Shown piece after piece: positions 1 to 7,453 of a stretch of DNA of 9,441 nucleotides. Under the pieces are notes generated by a model, which saw only the letters and a program-made list of their open reading frames with translations, did no database searches and was not told the origin of the DNA. Each line of letters starts with the position of its first letter. The first letter of the stretch is position 1. The stretch comes from Taibaiella helvus_B (GTDB lineage Bacteria > Bacteroidota > Bacteroidia > Chitinophagales > Chitinophagaceae), in NCBI GenBank assembly GCA_040392805.1, contig JBEBVI010000147.1, positions 1-9,441 on the forward strand, given 5' to 3'. The position numbers were made by a program, and so were the translations under genes.

Positions 1-1986
1 GGATAAATTATTCACAACATAGACTTCGGATGTATCGACGCAACCAAATTCGTTAGTGACAATCACCTTGTAATTACCATTTTCCGATACCTGATAGGTA
101 GAAGCTGTAGCATCAGGAATAGCAATATCATCTCTGAGCCATTGATAAGTGCTGTATGCACCGGTAACACTCAATACCAAACCGCTCACCGTGATATATG
201 GCTTTTCGATAGTATGGATGGTAAGATCTAATGTAAATATGCTGTCGCAGCCCCCAACGCTCCAGTATTTTTGTGTGTAAACACCCGTCGTAAAATATGT
301 TGTAGTATCAAAAACATAACTGCCACAAGCGCTCTCCTGAATGGTGGTATAATTAGCGTCAGAGCAGGAATATTTCAATAAAAAAGCAGTCTGGTCACCT
401 TGTCTGGTGATCAGGTGAGGGTCACTCTGAAGCGGACTCACATTAATATCATTCCCCTGGCCTCTTACAAATCCGCTACCATATAAATTATTGGATTTAT
501 CCAGGTGCACAGCCGGCATATTCACTACTTCACCCTGAACAAAGGGTATAGTACCGTAACGCATTGCCCATAACTGATTTCCCGAAGTATCTGCCTTGGC
601 CAGGAAGCCGTGCCTATAGGATTGATAACTATTACCAACCCGGTTAAACTCTCCATATACCTGCCCGGAAACATAAGGCATGCCTAAGGCATCGATATCC
701 AATGTAGCTGTGGTCGTACTTACATCGTTGGGCTGGCCGAAATCAAGCAGTTTCGCCCATTTTAAATTACCCTCCGTGTCGTATTTCGCAATATAATTAT
801 TATATGCGCTGGCTACCGAACCTATTGCCGTAGCATAAAGTGTAATGTTGGCATTGTTAGGATCTTCGAAAACAGTAGTATCCATAAGGTCACCCGTAAC
901 ATACACATTGCCATCCTGATCCATTTTTATATCTCTGGCAAAGCTATGCAAAGTGCTTTTAATCATTCGATGCCATACCAGCTTATTGGTGCTGTCATAT
1001 TTTGCAATAAAAGAATTTGCAATACTTGTGGCAGGGTAAGTAGTTGTTACAAGTTCCGGATTATCATTTTCCAATCCGATGTCCACTGTTTTAGCAAAAA
1101 TTCCGGAAACGTATTTATTACGCCTGTCATCAAATTTGACCTTTACGGTCTGAAATCCCCCTTGTGATATTACGTCCTTTTTGTAATAAGCAATATTGGA
1201 AAATTCCCCGGTTACTTTATCTATTTCAAACCAGAAAGGACGGGTGTTTGTAGTATCGGAAAATGTCCTGATGATATTCTGATGCCCGGGATCAAATGTC
1301 AGGGTATCGCCCGCCATACTTCCCCCCAGGTTTCCATTCCCGTATAGAATACCGGACTCTGTCATGCCAAAATTATACAAATGAATATCTATTCCCCGTG
1401 TATAAGACAGGCCGGGCATCCAGATTGGTTCGTTCCTTGTAATATGCTTAGACCAGACATAATCGCCCTGCGCATCCAACTTGATAATAACGGCTGATTT
1501 CGCAGTAGTTAAGGTGCCGTCCTGAGTAGCATAAATAACAGAAGCAGATCCGGGGTTTGCATCTATCGCTCCGGGAAAAGATGCTGCGAGATAAATATCA
1601 AGACTGTCGTCTACAACAATTCCGACAGGCGAACTGGCATTATAGATATGCTTAAATACATAAGATGTTTTATCAAACTTTTTCACCCATTGCACTACAG
1701 AGTCCGCGCTGGTTTTGGTAACAAAAAGTTCCCATTGTCCATTATTCGCATTGGCATACTGTTCATTCAGCAATTGCTGATTCAGTCCTCCGCCTATTGT
1801 CATCGTACCTTCAAAAAGCCCGAAAGTATAGACATTGCCCTCTTTATCTGTAGTCACTTTGTTCATAGAAACACTGGATAATGATTCTGCCGTATAATGA
1901 CTGATATGCCATTCTAATTGTTGCTGTGCCGTCATATTCATCGCCTGTGATAAAAAGAGCGAACTAACAATGAAAAATTTTTTCAT
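1..1986 (-). CDS. Secreted SBBP-type beta-propeller protein with Ig-like tail, 3' end missing
   Basis: The frame is open without a stop from the ATG at 1986 to base 1 (662 codons), so the C-terminus is outside the window. Residues 1-20 (MKKFFIVSSLFLSQAMNMTA) form a signal peptide, with probable cleavage before QQ. The body repeats a pattern like I-x-K-x-D-x-x-G-N-x-x-W followed by D-x-x-G-N-x-Y-x-x-G, seen near residues 43-64, 167-180, 324-362, 400-411 and 462-505. This is the look of SBBP/beta-propeller repeats. Residues about 547-590 carry a Cys-Gly-Ser-Tyr ... Gly-Val-Tyr-Thr-Gln ... Gly-Cys-Asp-Ser segment common in large exported Bacteroidota proteins, and 597-658 resemble an Ig-like/PKD fold. 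From family knowledge, such proteins usually end in a type IX secretion sorting domain; that end is not visible here. The role is unknown; it is probably extracellular or surface-bound. It is transcribed divergently from the adjacent two-component system. Confidence 0.9.
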   Translation of the reverse strand, partial: MKKFFIVSSLFLSQAMNMTAQQQLEWHISHYTAESLSSVSMNKVTTDKEGNVYTFGLFEGTMTIGGGLNQQLLNEQYANANNGQWELFVTKTSADSVVQWVKKFDKTSYVFKHIYNASSPVGIVVDDSLDIYLAASFPGAIDANPGSASVIYATQDGTLTTAKSAVIIKLDAQGDYVWSKHITRNEPIWMPGLSYTRGIDIHLYNFGMTESGILYGNGNLGGSMAGDTLTFDPGHQNIIRTFSDTTNTRPFWFEIDKVTGEFSNIAYYKKDVISQGGFQTVKVKFDDRRNKYVSGIFAKTVDIGLENDNPELVTTTYPATSIANSFIAKYDSTNKLVWHRMIKSTLHSFARDIKMDQDGNVYVTGDLMDTTVFEDPNNANITLYATAIGSVASAYNNYIAKYDTEGNLKWAKLLDFGQPNDVSTTTATLDIDALGMPYVSGQVYGEFNRVGNSYQSYRHGFLAKADTSGNQLWAMRYGTIPFVQGEVVNMPAVHLDKSNNLYGSGFVRGQGNDINVSPLQSDPHLITRQGDQTAFLLKYSCSDANYTTIQESACGSYVFDTTTYFTTGVYTQKYWSVGGCDSIFTLDLTIHTIEKPYITVSGLVLSVTGAYSTYQWLRDDIAIPDATASTYQVSENGNYKVIVTNEFGCVDTSEVYVVNNLS

Positions 1987-2015
1987 AATATTTACTGTTT
2001 TCAGTTTGCAAAAAG

Positions 2016-2023
2016 CAAATGTA
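2016..2023 (-). promoter_or_regulatory. Candidate -7 promoter element for the secreted propeller gene
   Basis: On the minus strand this reads TACATTTG, an exact match to the Bacteroidota housekeeping -7 consensus TAnnTTTG. It lies 29 bases upstream of the ATG at 1986, which gives a leader of roughly 20-25 bases. No clear TTTG (-33) box is visible about 19 bases further upstream, so the site may need an activator. Function is inferred from motif and position only. Confidence 0.45.
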
Positions 2024-2068
2024 TTCCTGTGTCCGCTTACCCAGTACCGTGTTTTTACTGAAAATAAT

Positions 2069-2096
2069 ACTTAATGCTCGGGATAAACCATTAAGT
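2069..2096. repeat. 8-bp inverted repeat with 12-base spacer (candidate operator)
   Basis: ACTTAATG (2069-2076) and its exact reverse complement CATTAAGT (2089-2096) flank a 12-base spacer. The pair lies between the divergent propeller gene and kinase gene, about 46-73 bases upstream of the minus-strand -7 box. That is a typical position for an activator or response-regulator site. A small hairpin is the alternative. No binding protein can be assigned from sequence alone. Confidence 0.4.
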
Positions 2097-2098
2097 GC

Positions 2099-2115
2099 TA
2101 CTAATAAGTTTAGTA
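2099..2115. repeat. 6-bp inverted repeat with 5-base spacer (candidate operator half-sites)
   Basis: TACTAA (2099-2104) and TTAGTA (2110-2115) form a perfect dyad around TAAGT. It directly follows the larger inverted repeat at 2069-2096 and precedes the 8-base palindrome ACTTAAGT at 2125-2132. The clustering in one divergent intergenic region is the main reason to list it; in AT-rich DNA a single 6-bp dyad could occur by chance. Confidence 0.3.
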
Positions 2116-2227
2116 CATGTTTGAACTTAAGTAAATAACTAAAATTATGGCAATTCTGTGACTTTAAACTGATGCTGATTTTACTCCATACCGGCGTAAT
2201 TTCATTAATTTGCCATTATAATTAAAG

Positions 2228-4174
2228 ATGATGTTTGGAAAGGGGTTTTTCAAAAGAAAAGAAGCTTATATGCTTTTTCTGTTATTAATTTCCATAACGA
2301 ATACCGTATCAGGCCAAAATAATGCTCCACCCGTTTCTTTTTTATACCCGGATACAAATTATAGCGAACTGAACCGGGGTTTAAATTATAATTTCCCCAA
2401 CACAAGACCCGGTAATACGCTACTTCATTTAAAAGATAGGTATACACAGCAAGTCAATGCGCATCAGCAAAAGCCGGCTATTCTTTCTTTAAGGAAAATA
2501 GCCGAAATACAAATAAAATCAGGGCAGTATTCAGATGCTTTGGCCTCATTAGAAAAAGCGCTTGCACTTGCCCGAAAGAATCAGGCTACGGAATATTTTG
2601 CTTCTATCTATAATGACTTAGGGAATGTTTGCAATTATTTATCGATGTTCGATATAGCAGTCTCCCACTATTTATTGGCATTAAGATATAAAAACACGTA
2701 TCCCTCAAAATCGGAAGATAATTTCCTGTTAGAGTATTATATCTATAATAACCTGGCCTTTTCTTTTTTCGAGCTGAACAACCTCGATCAGGCTTTTCTG
2801 TTGTTGCATAAATCCTGGCAGGCGGCTGTGCGGACTAAAGATACCTTGTTCTTAGCCAACAGTTACAATAACCTGGCCGGGTATTATTTTAGATTAAACC
2901 AATGGGATTCCTGTGCCGGTGCTTATCATCAGGTTATTACATTATCAACAAAGAAGAATACCGCCGGAACACTTTTTAAAGCATACTTAGGACTGGGTAA
3001 TTTATATGATAAGATACAGCAAACAGACTCGGCATTATATTATTCATTAAAGGCTTATGCGCTTTATCAAAAGGGCGATGCCGATAAAAATGGTTATAAC
3101 CACCTGCTCTGCAACATAGGAAGCATCTATCAGCAAAAGAAAAACTATGTAAAAGCAAAACAGTTTTACAAGCTGGTTGAAACGGATTCGGATAAAACTC
3201 CCAAAGAAAAAGCCCTCTTGCTGGCACGCCAGGCTGAGCTGTATGCCGGTCTCGGCCGGTTTGATAAAGCTTATCAATTGAAAGAGGCCTACCATACATT
3301 AAATGACAGTCTGAAAAGTGCCGATATTGCGGTAAAAATAAGTAACCTGGAATCGAAGTACGAACTAAGCCAGAAACGCGAAGAGCTTTTAAAGTCAGAA
3401 GCTTTGCTGAATGTGCAACAACTGAAAACAGAACGTCGGAATTTATGGCTTTGGATCATATCACTTTCAGCCATTTCATTAGCCATAATTGCCGGTGTGA
3501 GATACAGGCAACAGCAAAAACGGCAAAAAGCAGAACACACAATTATCAGCTTAAAGTCGAGGATTGAGGGAGAGGAAAAAGAAAAAGCGAGAATAGCGCA
3601 TGACTTGCATGACAGTGTCAATAGCCAGCTGGCGGCAATTAAATCATTTTTAGCCGCTACAGAGGACAAGGAGCCTCAATTGTCTCAAATACACGAATTT
3701 GAAACGGCAAAAGATATTTTGTCGGATACGGTAATTGATGTAAGAAATATTGCTCATAATTTAGCTCCCGATATTTTGCTTAATGACGGATTGGTTGAAG
3801 CCATTAATGCTTTTTGCTACAAATTATTTGCAACCACATCCATAGCATATCACATCAATACAGCCGGTCATTTTGATGGTTTAAGCCCTGAATTATCTTT
3901 GAACATATACAGAATTATCCAGGAGCTATGTAATAACATTATGAAACATGCCGATGCAAGTACAGTAACTATATTACTTTCTAATAACGACCAGCTTCTG
4001 CATATTGTAGTGGAAGACGATGGCAGGGGCATTGATAAGGAAATACTTGACAACTTAAGAGGGATAGGAATACAAAGTGTTAAAGACAGGGTGCATATGT
4101 TTAACGGTTCAGTGCAAATTGATTCTACATTAAACAGTCATACTGCATTCCATATTAACTTTTATTGGAAATAA
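2228..4174 (+). CDS. TPR-containing sensor histidine kinase (HisKA_3/NarL-type)
   Basis: Membrane-bound sensor kinase of 648 aa. Residues 1-29 form a signal peptide, with likely cleavage SG|Q at 29/30. Residues about 82-365 are a run of TPR-like helical repeats (around seven) that would lie outside the cytoplasm. Residues 365-404 look coiled-coil, and 405-425 (NLWLWIISLSAISLAIIAG) are a membrane span. The dimerisation domain has RIAHDLHDSVNSQL, with His461 of the LHD motif as the predicted phospho-acceptor. The HATPase_c domain follows: N-box QELCNN with Asn569/Asn570, G1 box DDGRGID from Asp597, and G2 box GIGIQSVKDRV. Family knowledge: such kinases autophosphorylate and pass the phosphate to a NarL-type regulator, which is the next gene. 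ATG codons at 2228, 2231 and 2270 all fit a signal peptide; the basic stretch KGFFKRK favours the upstream pair. The signal sensed is unknown. Confidence 0.96.
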   Translation: MMFGKGFFKRKEAYMLFLLLISITNTVSGQNNAPPVSFLYPDTNYSELNRGLNYNFPNTRPGNTLLHLKDRYTQQVNAHQQKPAILSLRKIAEIQIKSGQYSDALASLEKALALARKNQATEYFASIYNDLGNVCNYLSMFDIAVSHYLLALRYKNTYPSKSEDNFLLEYYIYNNLAFSFFELNNLDQAFLLLHKSWQAAVRTKDTLFLANSYNNLAGYYFRLNQWDSCAGAYHQVITLSTKKNTAGTLFKAYLGLGNLYDKIQQTDSALYYSLKAYALYQKGDADKNGYNHLLCNIGSIYQQKKNYVKAKQFYKLVETDSDKTPKEKALLLARQAELYAGLGRFDKAYQLKEAYHTLNDSLKSADIAVKISNLESKYELSQKREELLKSEALLNVQQLKTERRNLWLWIISLSAISLAIIAGVRYRQQQKRQKAEHTIISLKSRIEGEEKEKARIAHDLHDSVNSQLAAIKSFLAATEDKEPQLSQIHEFETAKDILSDTVIDVRNIAHNLAPDILLNDGLVEAINAFCYKLFATTSIAYHINTAGHFDGLSPELSLNIYRIIQELCNNIMKHADASTVTILLSNNDQLLHIVVEDDGRGIDKEILDNLRGIGIQSVKDRVHMFNGSVQIDSTLNSHTAFHINFYWK

Positions 4175-4214
4175 ATTATTATCGAATCAGTATTTTGGTA
4201 TATTGCAAATGACT

Positions 4215-4865
4215 ATGCGGATTAAGATAATATTAGTAGATGATCATCCTTTAGTTAGAGAGGGGATAAACAGTATGTTGCAACTCAATGAGCAGATTGA
4301 GGTTGTGGCAAGATATGCCGGCACAAGCGAATTATTAAATGGCCTTAAGAAATGCACTGTGGATTTGATTTTGTTAGACCTGCAATTGAAAGAAGGAAAC
4401 AGCGACGGTGTAATTCCCGTTATAAAAGAACAATACCCACTGGTTAAAATAGTGATCTTAAGCTCTAATGACAATATCCATAATATAAAGCTATTACTTA
4501 ATAAGGGAGTTGACGGATATTTATTGAAGGATACGGAACAGAAAGAATTAATCCGGGCAATAAAAGATGTCTGTGATGAGGAGAAAGAGAAACCCATTGT
4601 TTCTGTTGAAGTAGCCAATCAGCTAAAAAAATTAGCTTATAAAGATCATTTATTCTTTAACAGCGCCCAACATTTAACACCCCGCGAAAAGGAAGTTTTA
4701 CAATTGATTGCTCAGGAGCTGACCAGCCAGGAGATAGGGGAACGGCTACACCTGAGTCAACGGACCGTAGAGAGCTACCGGCTTATGTTAATGCAAAAAC
4801 TTGATGTGAAAAATATGGTAGGCATGGTTAAAAAAGCCATTATGCTCGGGCTGGTCAAACAATAG
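4215..4865 (+). CDS. NarL/FixJ-family response regulator (REC + LuxR-type HTH)
   Basis: DNA-binding response regulator of 216 aa, cytoplasmic, the presumed phosphorylation partner of the kinase 40 bases upstream. The receiver domain shows acidic Asp9/Asp10 (ILVDDHPLVREG), phospho-acceptor Asp55 (ILLDLQLKEG), switch Ser83 and conserved Lys105 (GYLLKDTE). The C-terminal LuxR helix-turn-helix starts near residue 154 (LTPREKEVLQLIAQ) and includes the recognition-helix stretch LSQRTVESYRLMLMQKL. The start at 4215 (MRIKIILVDDH) places the first beta strand as usual for the family. In-frame TTG at 4203 and ATG at 4209 would add only four or two residues. The gene is probably co-transcribed with the kinase. 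Its target promoters are unknown; the divergent gene at 1-1986 and its own operon are the natural candidates. Confidence 0.96.
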   Translation: MRIKIILVDDHPLVREGINSMLQLNEQIEVVARYAGTSELLNGLKKCTVDLILLDLQLKEGNSDGVIPVIKEQYPLVKIVILSSNDNIHNIKLLLNKGVDGYLLKDTEQKELIRAIKDVCDEEKEKPIVSVEVANQLKKLAYKDHLFFNSAQHLTPREKEVLQLIAQELTSQEIGERLHLSQRTVESYRLMLMQKLDVKNMVGMVKKAIMLGLVKQ

Positions 4866-4983
4866 CTTTAGCATTCAAAAGGGCCTGGAATGTAGTAGTG
4901 GTTTACCTGGTGTATCACAGCCTGGCGGTTGGCCGGTAACAGACTCTTCAGAATCGGGGGCTTATCCTGAATCAGTTCTTAGC

Positions 4984-4991
4984 TATCTTTG
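4984..4991 (+). promoter_or_regulatory. Candidate upstream -7 element before the aminopeptidase gene
   Basis: TATCTTTG matches TAnnTTTG exactly, 90 bases before the ATG at 5081. It lies in the gap (4866-5080) after the response regulator, where no gene or terminator hairpin was recognised. It could be a second, more distal promoter for the aminopeptidase, or a chance match, since no -33 box is evident. Confidence 0.28.
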
Positions 4992-5034
4992 AAAACAGGG
5001 GTATTCACTTTCAGCTTAAAAAAATTCGAATCAC

Positions 5035-5042
5035 TACATTTG
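5035..5042 (+). promoter_or_regulatory. Candidate -7 promoter element for the M1 aminopeptidase gene
   Basis: TACATTTG is an exact TAnnTTTG match and is identical to the minus-strand element at 2016-2023. It sits 38 bases before the ATG at 5081, giving a leader of about 30 bases. It overlaps the in-frame GTG at 5042, which argues that translation starts at 5081 rather than at that GTG. Confidence 0.48.
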
Positions 5043-5080
5043 TGTTTATTAAATATTTATTTCATTCTTACCTAACGATC

Positions 5081-6778
5081 ATGAAGCCTTATTCGCTCCT
5101 TATATTCTTGTTTCTTCTCCTGTTTATGGCATCTTGCGGAATTCATTTCAACGTTCATAATCCCAGGCATGCCGGTACCTATCCCGAATTTACCCGGGAG
5201 CGGATATTGCTGGGCAGTAACAGTAAATGGAGAAGCTGTTTTGATGTTCATCATTATGACCTGGATATCGTATTTGATATGGAAAAGAAACAGTTGTCCG
5301 GTTGGGTGGGTATTGCAGGAACCATGACCGGCGCATCAGACAGCATCCAGATAGACCTGGCGCAGAACTTGTATATTGACCGTATTTGCTGGTCGGAACG
5401 AGACGGTGCTTTATTGAAATATACAAGAGACCGGAGAGCAGTGATAACGAGTTTGCCCCGGACGTTGAAGCGGGGAGAAGCATTTAAGATTTATGTCAGG
5501 TATCATGGCCAGCCGGTACAAGCCAAAAAAGCGCCCTGGATGGGTGGCCTGGTATGGAAAAAAGATAAACAGGGTAATGCCTGGGCAGGGGTGGCTTGCG
5601 AGACGGACGGAGCCAGTATCTGGTTCCCTTGTAAAGACGTCACTAATGACGAGCCGGATAGCGCCGATTTGAAATTTAGTTTGCCCGGGAGTGATTTAAT
5701 GGTTGTGTCTAATGGCGTATTCCGCGGTAAAACGACAAATAATGGTTTCAACACCTTTCATTGGAGCGTACATAATCCTATTAATACCTACAATATTACT
5801 TTTTATATAGGCAACTTTGCACGTATTGATGATACCTGTATCAGTGAGCATGGCCGGCTGGACATTACACACTACGTGCTTAAACCCAATGTGGAAAGAG
5901 CGACACATCACTTCAAAGCAGCTAAAGAGCATATACGGTTTTACGAATCGATCTACGGGCCTTATGCCTGGTACACCGACGGATTCAAGCTGGTAGAAGC
6001 GCCATATGCCGGTATGGAACACCAAACGGCTATTGCTTACGGAAACGGTTACAGGAATAGCCTGATGGGTAAAGAAGATTATATTATGCTGCATGAAATA
6101 GGGCATGAGTGGTTTGGAAATGCCGTGACAGCAGCAGACCTGGCGGATGTCTGGATCCAGGAAGGTATTACCACATACGGGGAAGCTTTGTTTATGGAGC
6201 ATAAATATGGTAAAGCCGTTGGAGATCAATATATGCAGTGGTATAAATGGAGGATCAAAAATAAAAGGCCTTTGGTGGGTCCTCTCGAAAGAAGGTTCTT
6301 TGACTATAAGGATGGGGATGTGTATGTGAAGGGCGCCTGGATGCTACATTCCTTGAGGACTACAATAAATAATGATTCTTTATTCTTTGCCGGGTTAAGA
6401 ACCTTCTACCAACGTTATAGCAAAAGCCTGGTCAGCAGTAAAGATTTTATTAATGTTATAAATGAGGTAACCGGCAGGGACTATAATTGGTTCTTTAAAC
6501 AATACCTGTATGATAATAAAGTGCCCTTCCTGGAATACAGCCAGGAACGTGGTGTGCTTTACTACCGCTGGAACTACGTACAGGACGACTTCAGAGATAT
6601 GCCCGTTACGCTTACTACGACAGAAGGGAAAAGGTTTATTGTATATCCCTCATCAGAACTGCAAAAGAGCACCATAGGTATTAACGGACAAAATGTGGAA
6701 TTTACATTCGATAGGAACGGAACATTATACGGGCTTACCAGAATATTAAATTGGCAAAGTGCATTAAAACGCAGATGA
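5081..6778 (+). CDS. Lipoprotein M1-family zinc aminopeptidase
   Basis: Predicted secreted, lipid-anchored metallopeptidase of 565 aa that removes N-terminal residues from peptides (M1 family, gluzincin). Residues 1-18 form a lipoprotein signal with lipobox FMASC, and Cys19 would be the lipidated residue. The zinc site is H338-E-I-G-H342 with Glu361 after 18 intervening residues, the classic HEXXH-X18-E; Glu339 is the general base. Tyr415 in DVYVKGAWML is the transition-state tyrosine. The exopeptidase motif usually written GAMEN appears as G311-M-E-H-Q315. The N-terminal domain (about 40-270) is the beta-sandwich of the family, and no large C-terminal HEAT domain follows, so this is a short M1 form. 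An in-frame GTG at 5042 would add 13 residues and spoil the signal peptide, and it overlaps the likely promoter; ATG 5081 is therefore chosen. The last codons and stop fall in a repeat-like stretch. Confidence 0.94.
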   Translation: MKPYSLLIFLFLLLFMASCGIHFNVHNPRHAGTYPEFTRERILLGSNSKWRSCFDVHHYDLDIVFDMEKKQLSGWVGIAGTMTGASDSIQIDLAQNLYIDRICWSERDGALLKYTRDRRAVITSLPRTLKRGEAFKIYVRYHGQPVQAKKAPWMGGLVWKKDKQGNAWAGVACETDGASIWFPCKDVTNDEPDSADLKFSLPGSDLMVVSNGVFRGKTTNNGFNTFHWSVHNPINTYNITFYIGNFARIDDTCISEHGRLDITHYVLKPNVERATHHFKAAKEHIRFYESIYGPYAWYTDGFKLVEAPYAGMEHQTAIAYGNGYRNSLMGKEDYIMLHEIGHEWFGNAVTAADLADVWIQEGITTYGEALFMEHKYGKAVGDQYMQWYKWRIKNKRPLVGPLERRFFDYKDGDVYVKGAWMLHSLRTTINNDSLFFAGLRTFYQRYSKSLVSSKDFINVINEVTGRDYNWFFKQYLYDNKVPFLEYSQERGVLYYRWNYVQDDFRDMPVTLTTTEGKRFIVYPSSELQKSTIGINGQNVEFTFDRNGTLYGLTRILNWQSALKRR

Positions 6779-6804
6779 CACGGATAAAAATGATGTACAC
6801 AGAT
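6774..6804 (+). repeat. Tandem GATGACACGGAT / GATGTACACAGAT motif at the aminopeptidase 3' end
   Basis: Two near-identical units, 6774-6785 and 6792-6804, start 18 bases apart. The first contains the aminopeptidase stop codon (TGA at 6776-6778). Wording of this kind recurs in noncoding DNA of many Bacteroidota genomes from memory; that it is dispersed in this genome is inference and cannot be shown from one window. Confidence 0.4.
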
Positions 6805-6830
6805 TTTATACGACAATCTATGCGCATCGC

Positions 6831-6869
6831 AATTCCTAATCGACTTATATAATTCCTAATTCGTAATTG
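6831..6869 (+). repeat. Short direct repeats of AATTCCTAAT between aminopeptidase and lptE
   Basis: AATTCCTAAT occurs at 6831-6840 and again at 6851-6860, exactly 20 bases apart. The second copy is followed by TCGTAATTG, another AATT-bearing variant. Together with the unit at 6774-6804 it makes most of the 145-base gap repeat-like. No ORF or hairpin terminator is visible here. A role is not known. Confidence 0.4.
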
Positions 6870-6923
6870 ATTAAAGCGCCCGGCATCACTATTGAATAAT
6901 AAACATTATTTTCGCAGGCAGAT

Positions 6924-7433
6924 ATGAAGCGTAGCCTGTTCTTATCCTTGGTCATTTTAAGTGTATTCATACCTGTTTGGAGCGGGTGCGGTATTTATAG
7001 TCTTTCCGGTGCCAGTATTACGGGAAAAACAATCAATATCCGCACATTAGAAAACCGGGCATTGAATGTAGTGCCTACACTCAGCCAGACGCTGACAGAC
7101 AAGCTGAGGAACCGGATACTTTCGCAGACCGGCCTGGCTGCTGTAAATACCGAAGATGCGGATTATGATATGAGTGGGACGATCACCAATTACAGCCAGA
7201 CCATTTCGGGTATGCAGAGTACCAGCGTATCTTCCCAAAACAGGCTGACCATTACGATAGAAATTGATTTTAAAAATCGTATAGATGAAAAGGCCAGCTT
7301 TAAGCAATCCTTTACACGGTTTGCCGATTTCCCGGCCAGCCAGCAGCTGATATCGGTGGAAGCCAGCCTGATAGAGTCTATAGGAAATGAGATTGCAGAT
7401 GATATTTTTAATAAGGCATTTGTAAATTGGTAA
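6924..7433 (+). CDS. lptE: LptE family LPS-assembly lipoprotein
   Basis: Outer-membrane lipoprotein of 169 aa that, by family knowledge, plugs the LptD barrel and helps insert lipopolysaccharide into the outer leaflet. The signal peptide MKRSLFLSLVILSVFIPVWSGC ends in a lipobox with Cys22 as the lipidated residue. The mature part begins GIYSLSGASI and continues with KTINIRTLENRA, TLSQTLTDKLRNRILSQTGL and the strand-rich DMSGTITNYSQTISGM ... NRLTITIEIDFKN. This layout (short strand, helix LT-x-x-L-x-D-K, then strands around a G-x-I-x-x-Y motif) is that of the Bacteroidota LptE family. Length is normal. It lies upstream of the TPR-tailed gene and secG, a recurring Bacteroidota arrangement. The 190-base gap to the next gene holds an inverted-repeat element. 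No convincing promoter was found. Confidence 0.88.
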   Translation: MKRSLFLSLVILSVFIPVWSGCGIYSLSGASITGKTINIRTLENRALNVVPTLSQTLTDKLRNRILSQTGLAAVNTEDADYDMSGTITNYSQTISGMQSTSVSSQNRLTITIEIDFKNRIDEKASFKQSFTRFADFPASQQLISVEASLIESIGNEIADDIFNKAFVNW

Positions 7434-7453
7434 GCTTATTTGTATAATAGTCA

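Noticed and set aside
3289..3669. 126-codon minus-strand open frame inside the kinase gene
   Set aside because: It is antisense to the coiled-coil, membrane and DHp region of the kinase; its Ser/Phe/Cys-rich composition is typical of an antisense shadow.
4933..4975. Possible hairpin terminator after the response regulator
   Set aside because: Only a weak 5-bp match (TTCAG/CTGAA) is present and no T-run follows, so it does not qualify as an intrinsic terminator.
4867..4992. Stretch of 41 open codons after the response regulator that might be a remnant gene
   Set aside because: It has no start codon, ends in TGA and shows no motif or promoter; the length is expected by chance.
5696..6229. 177-codon minus-strand open frame inside the aminopeptidase gene
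   Set aside because: It lies fully opposite a well-supported M1 peptidase with intact catalytic motifs, has no recognisable domain and no promoter; a shadow frame.
6831..6860. Possible start of a CRISPR-like array because of two 10-base repeats 20 bases apart
   Set aside because: Only two short AT-rich copies exist, spacers are 10 bases and no cas gene is nearby.
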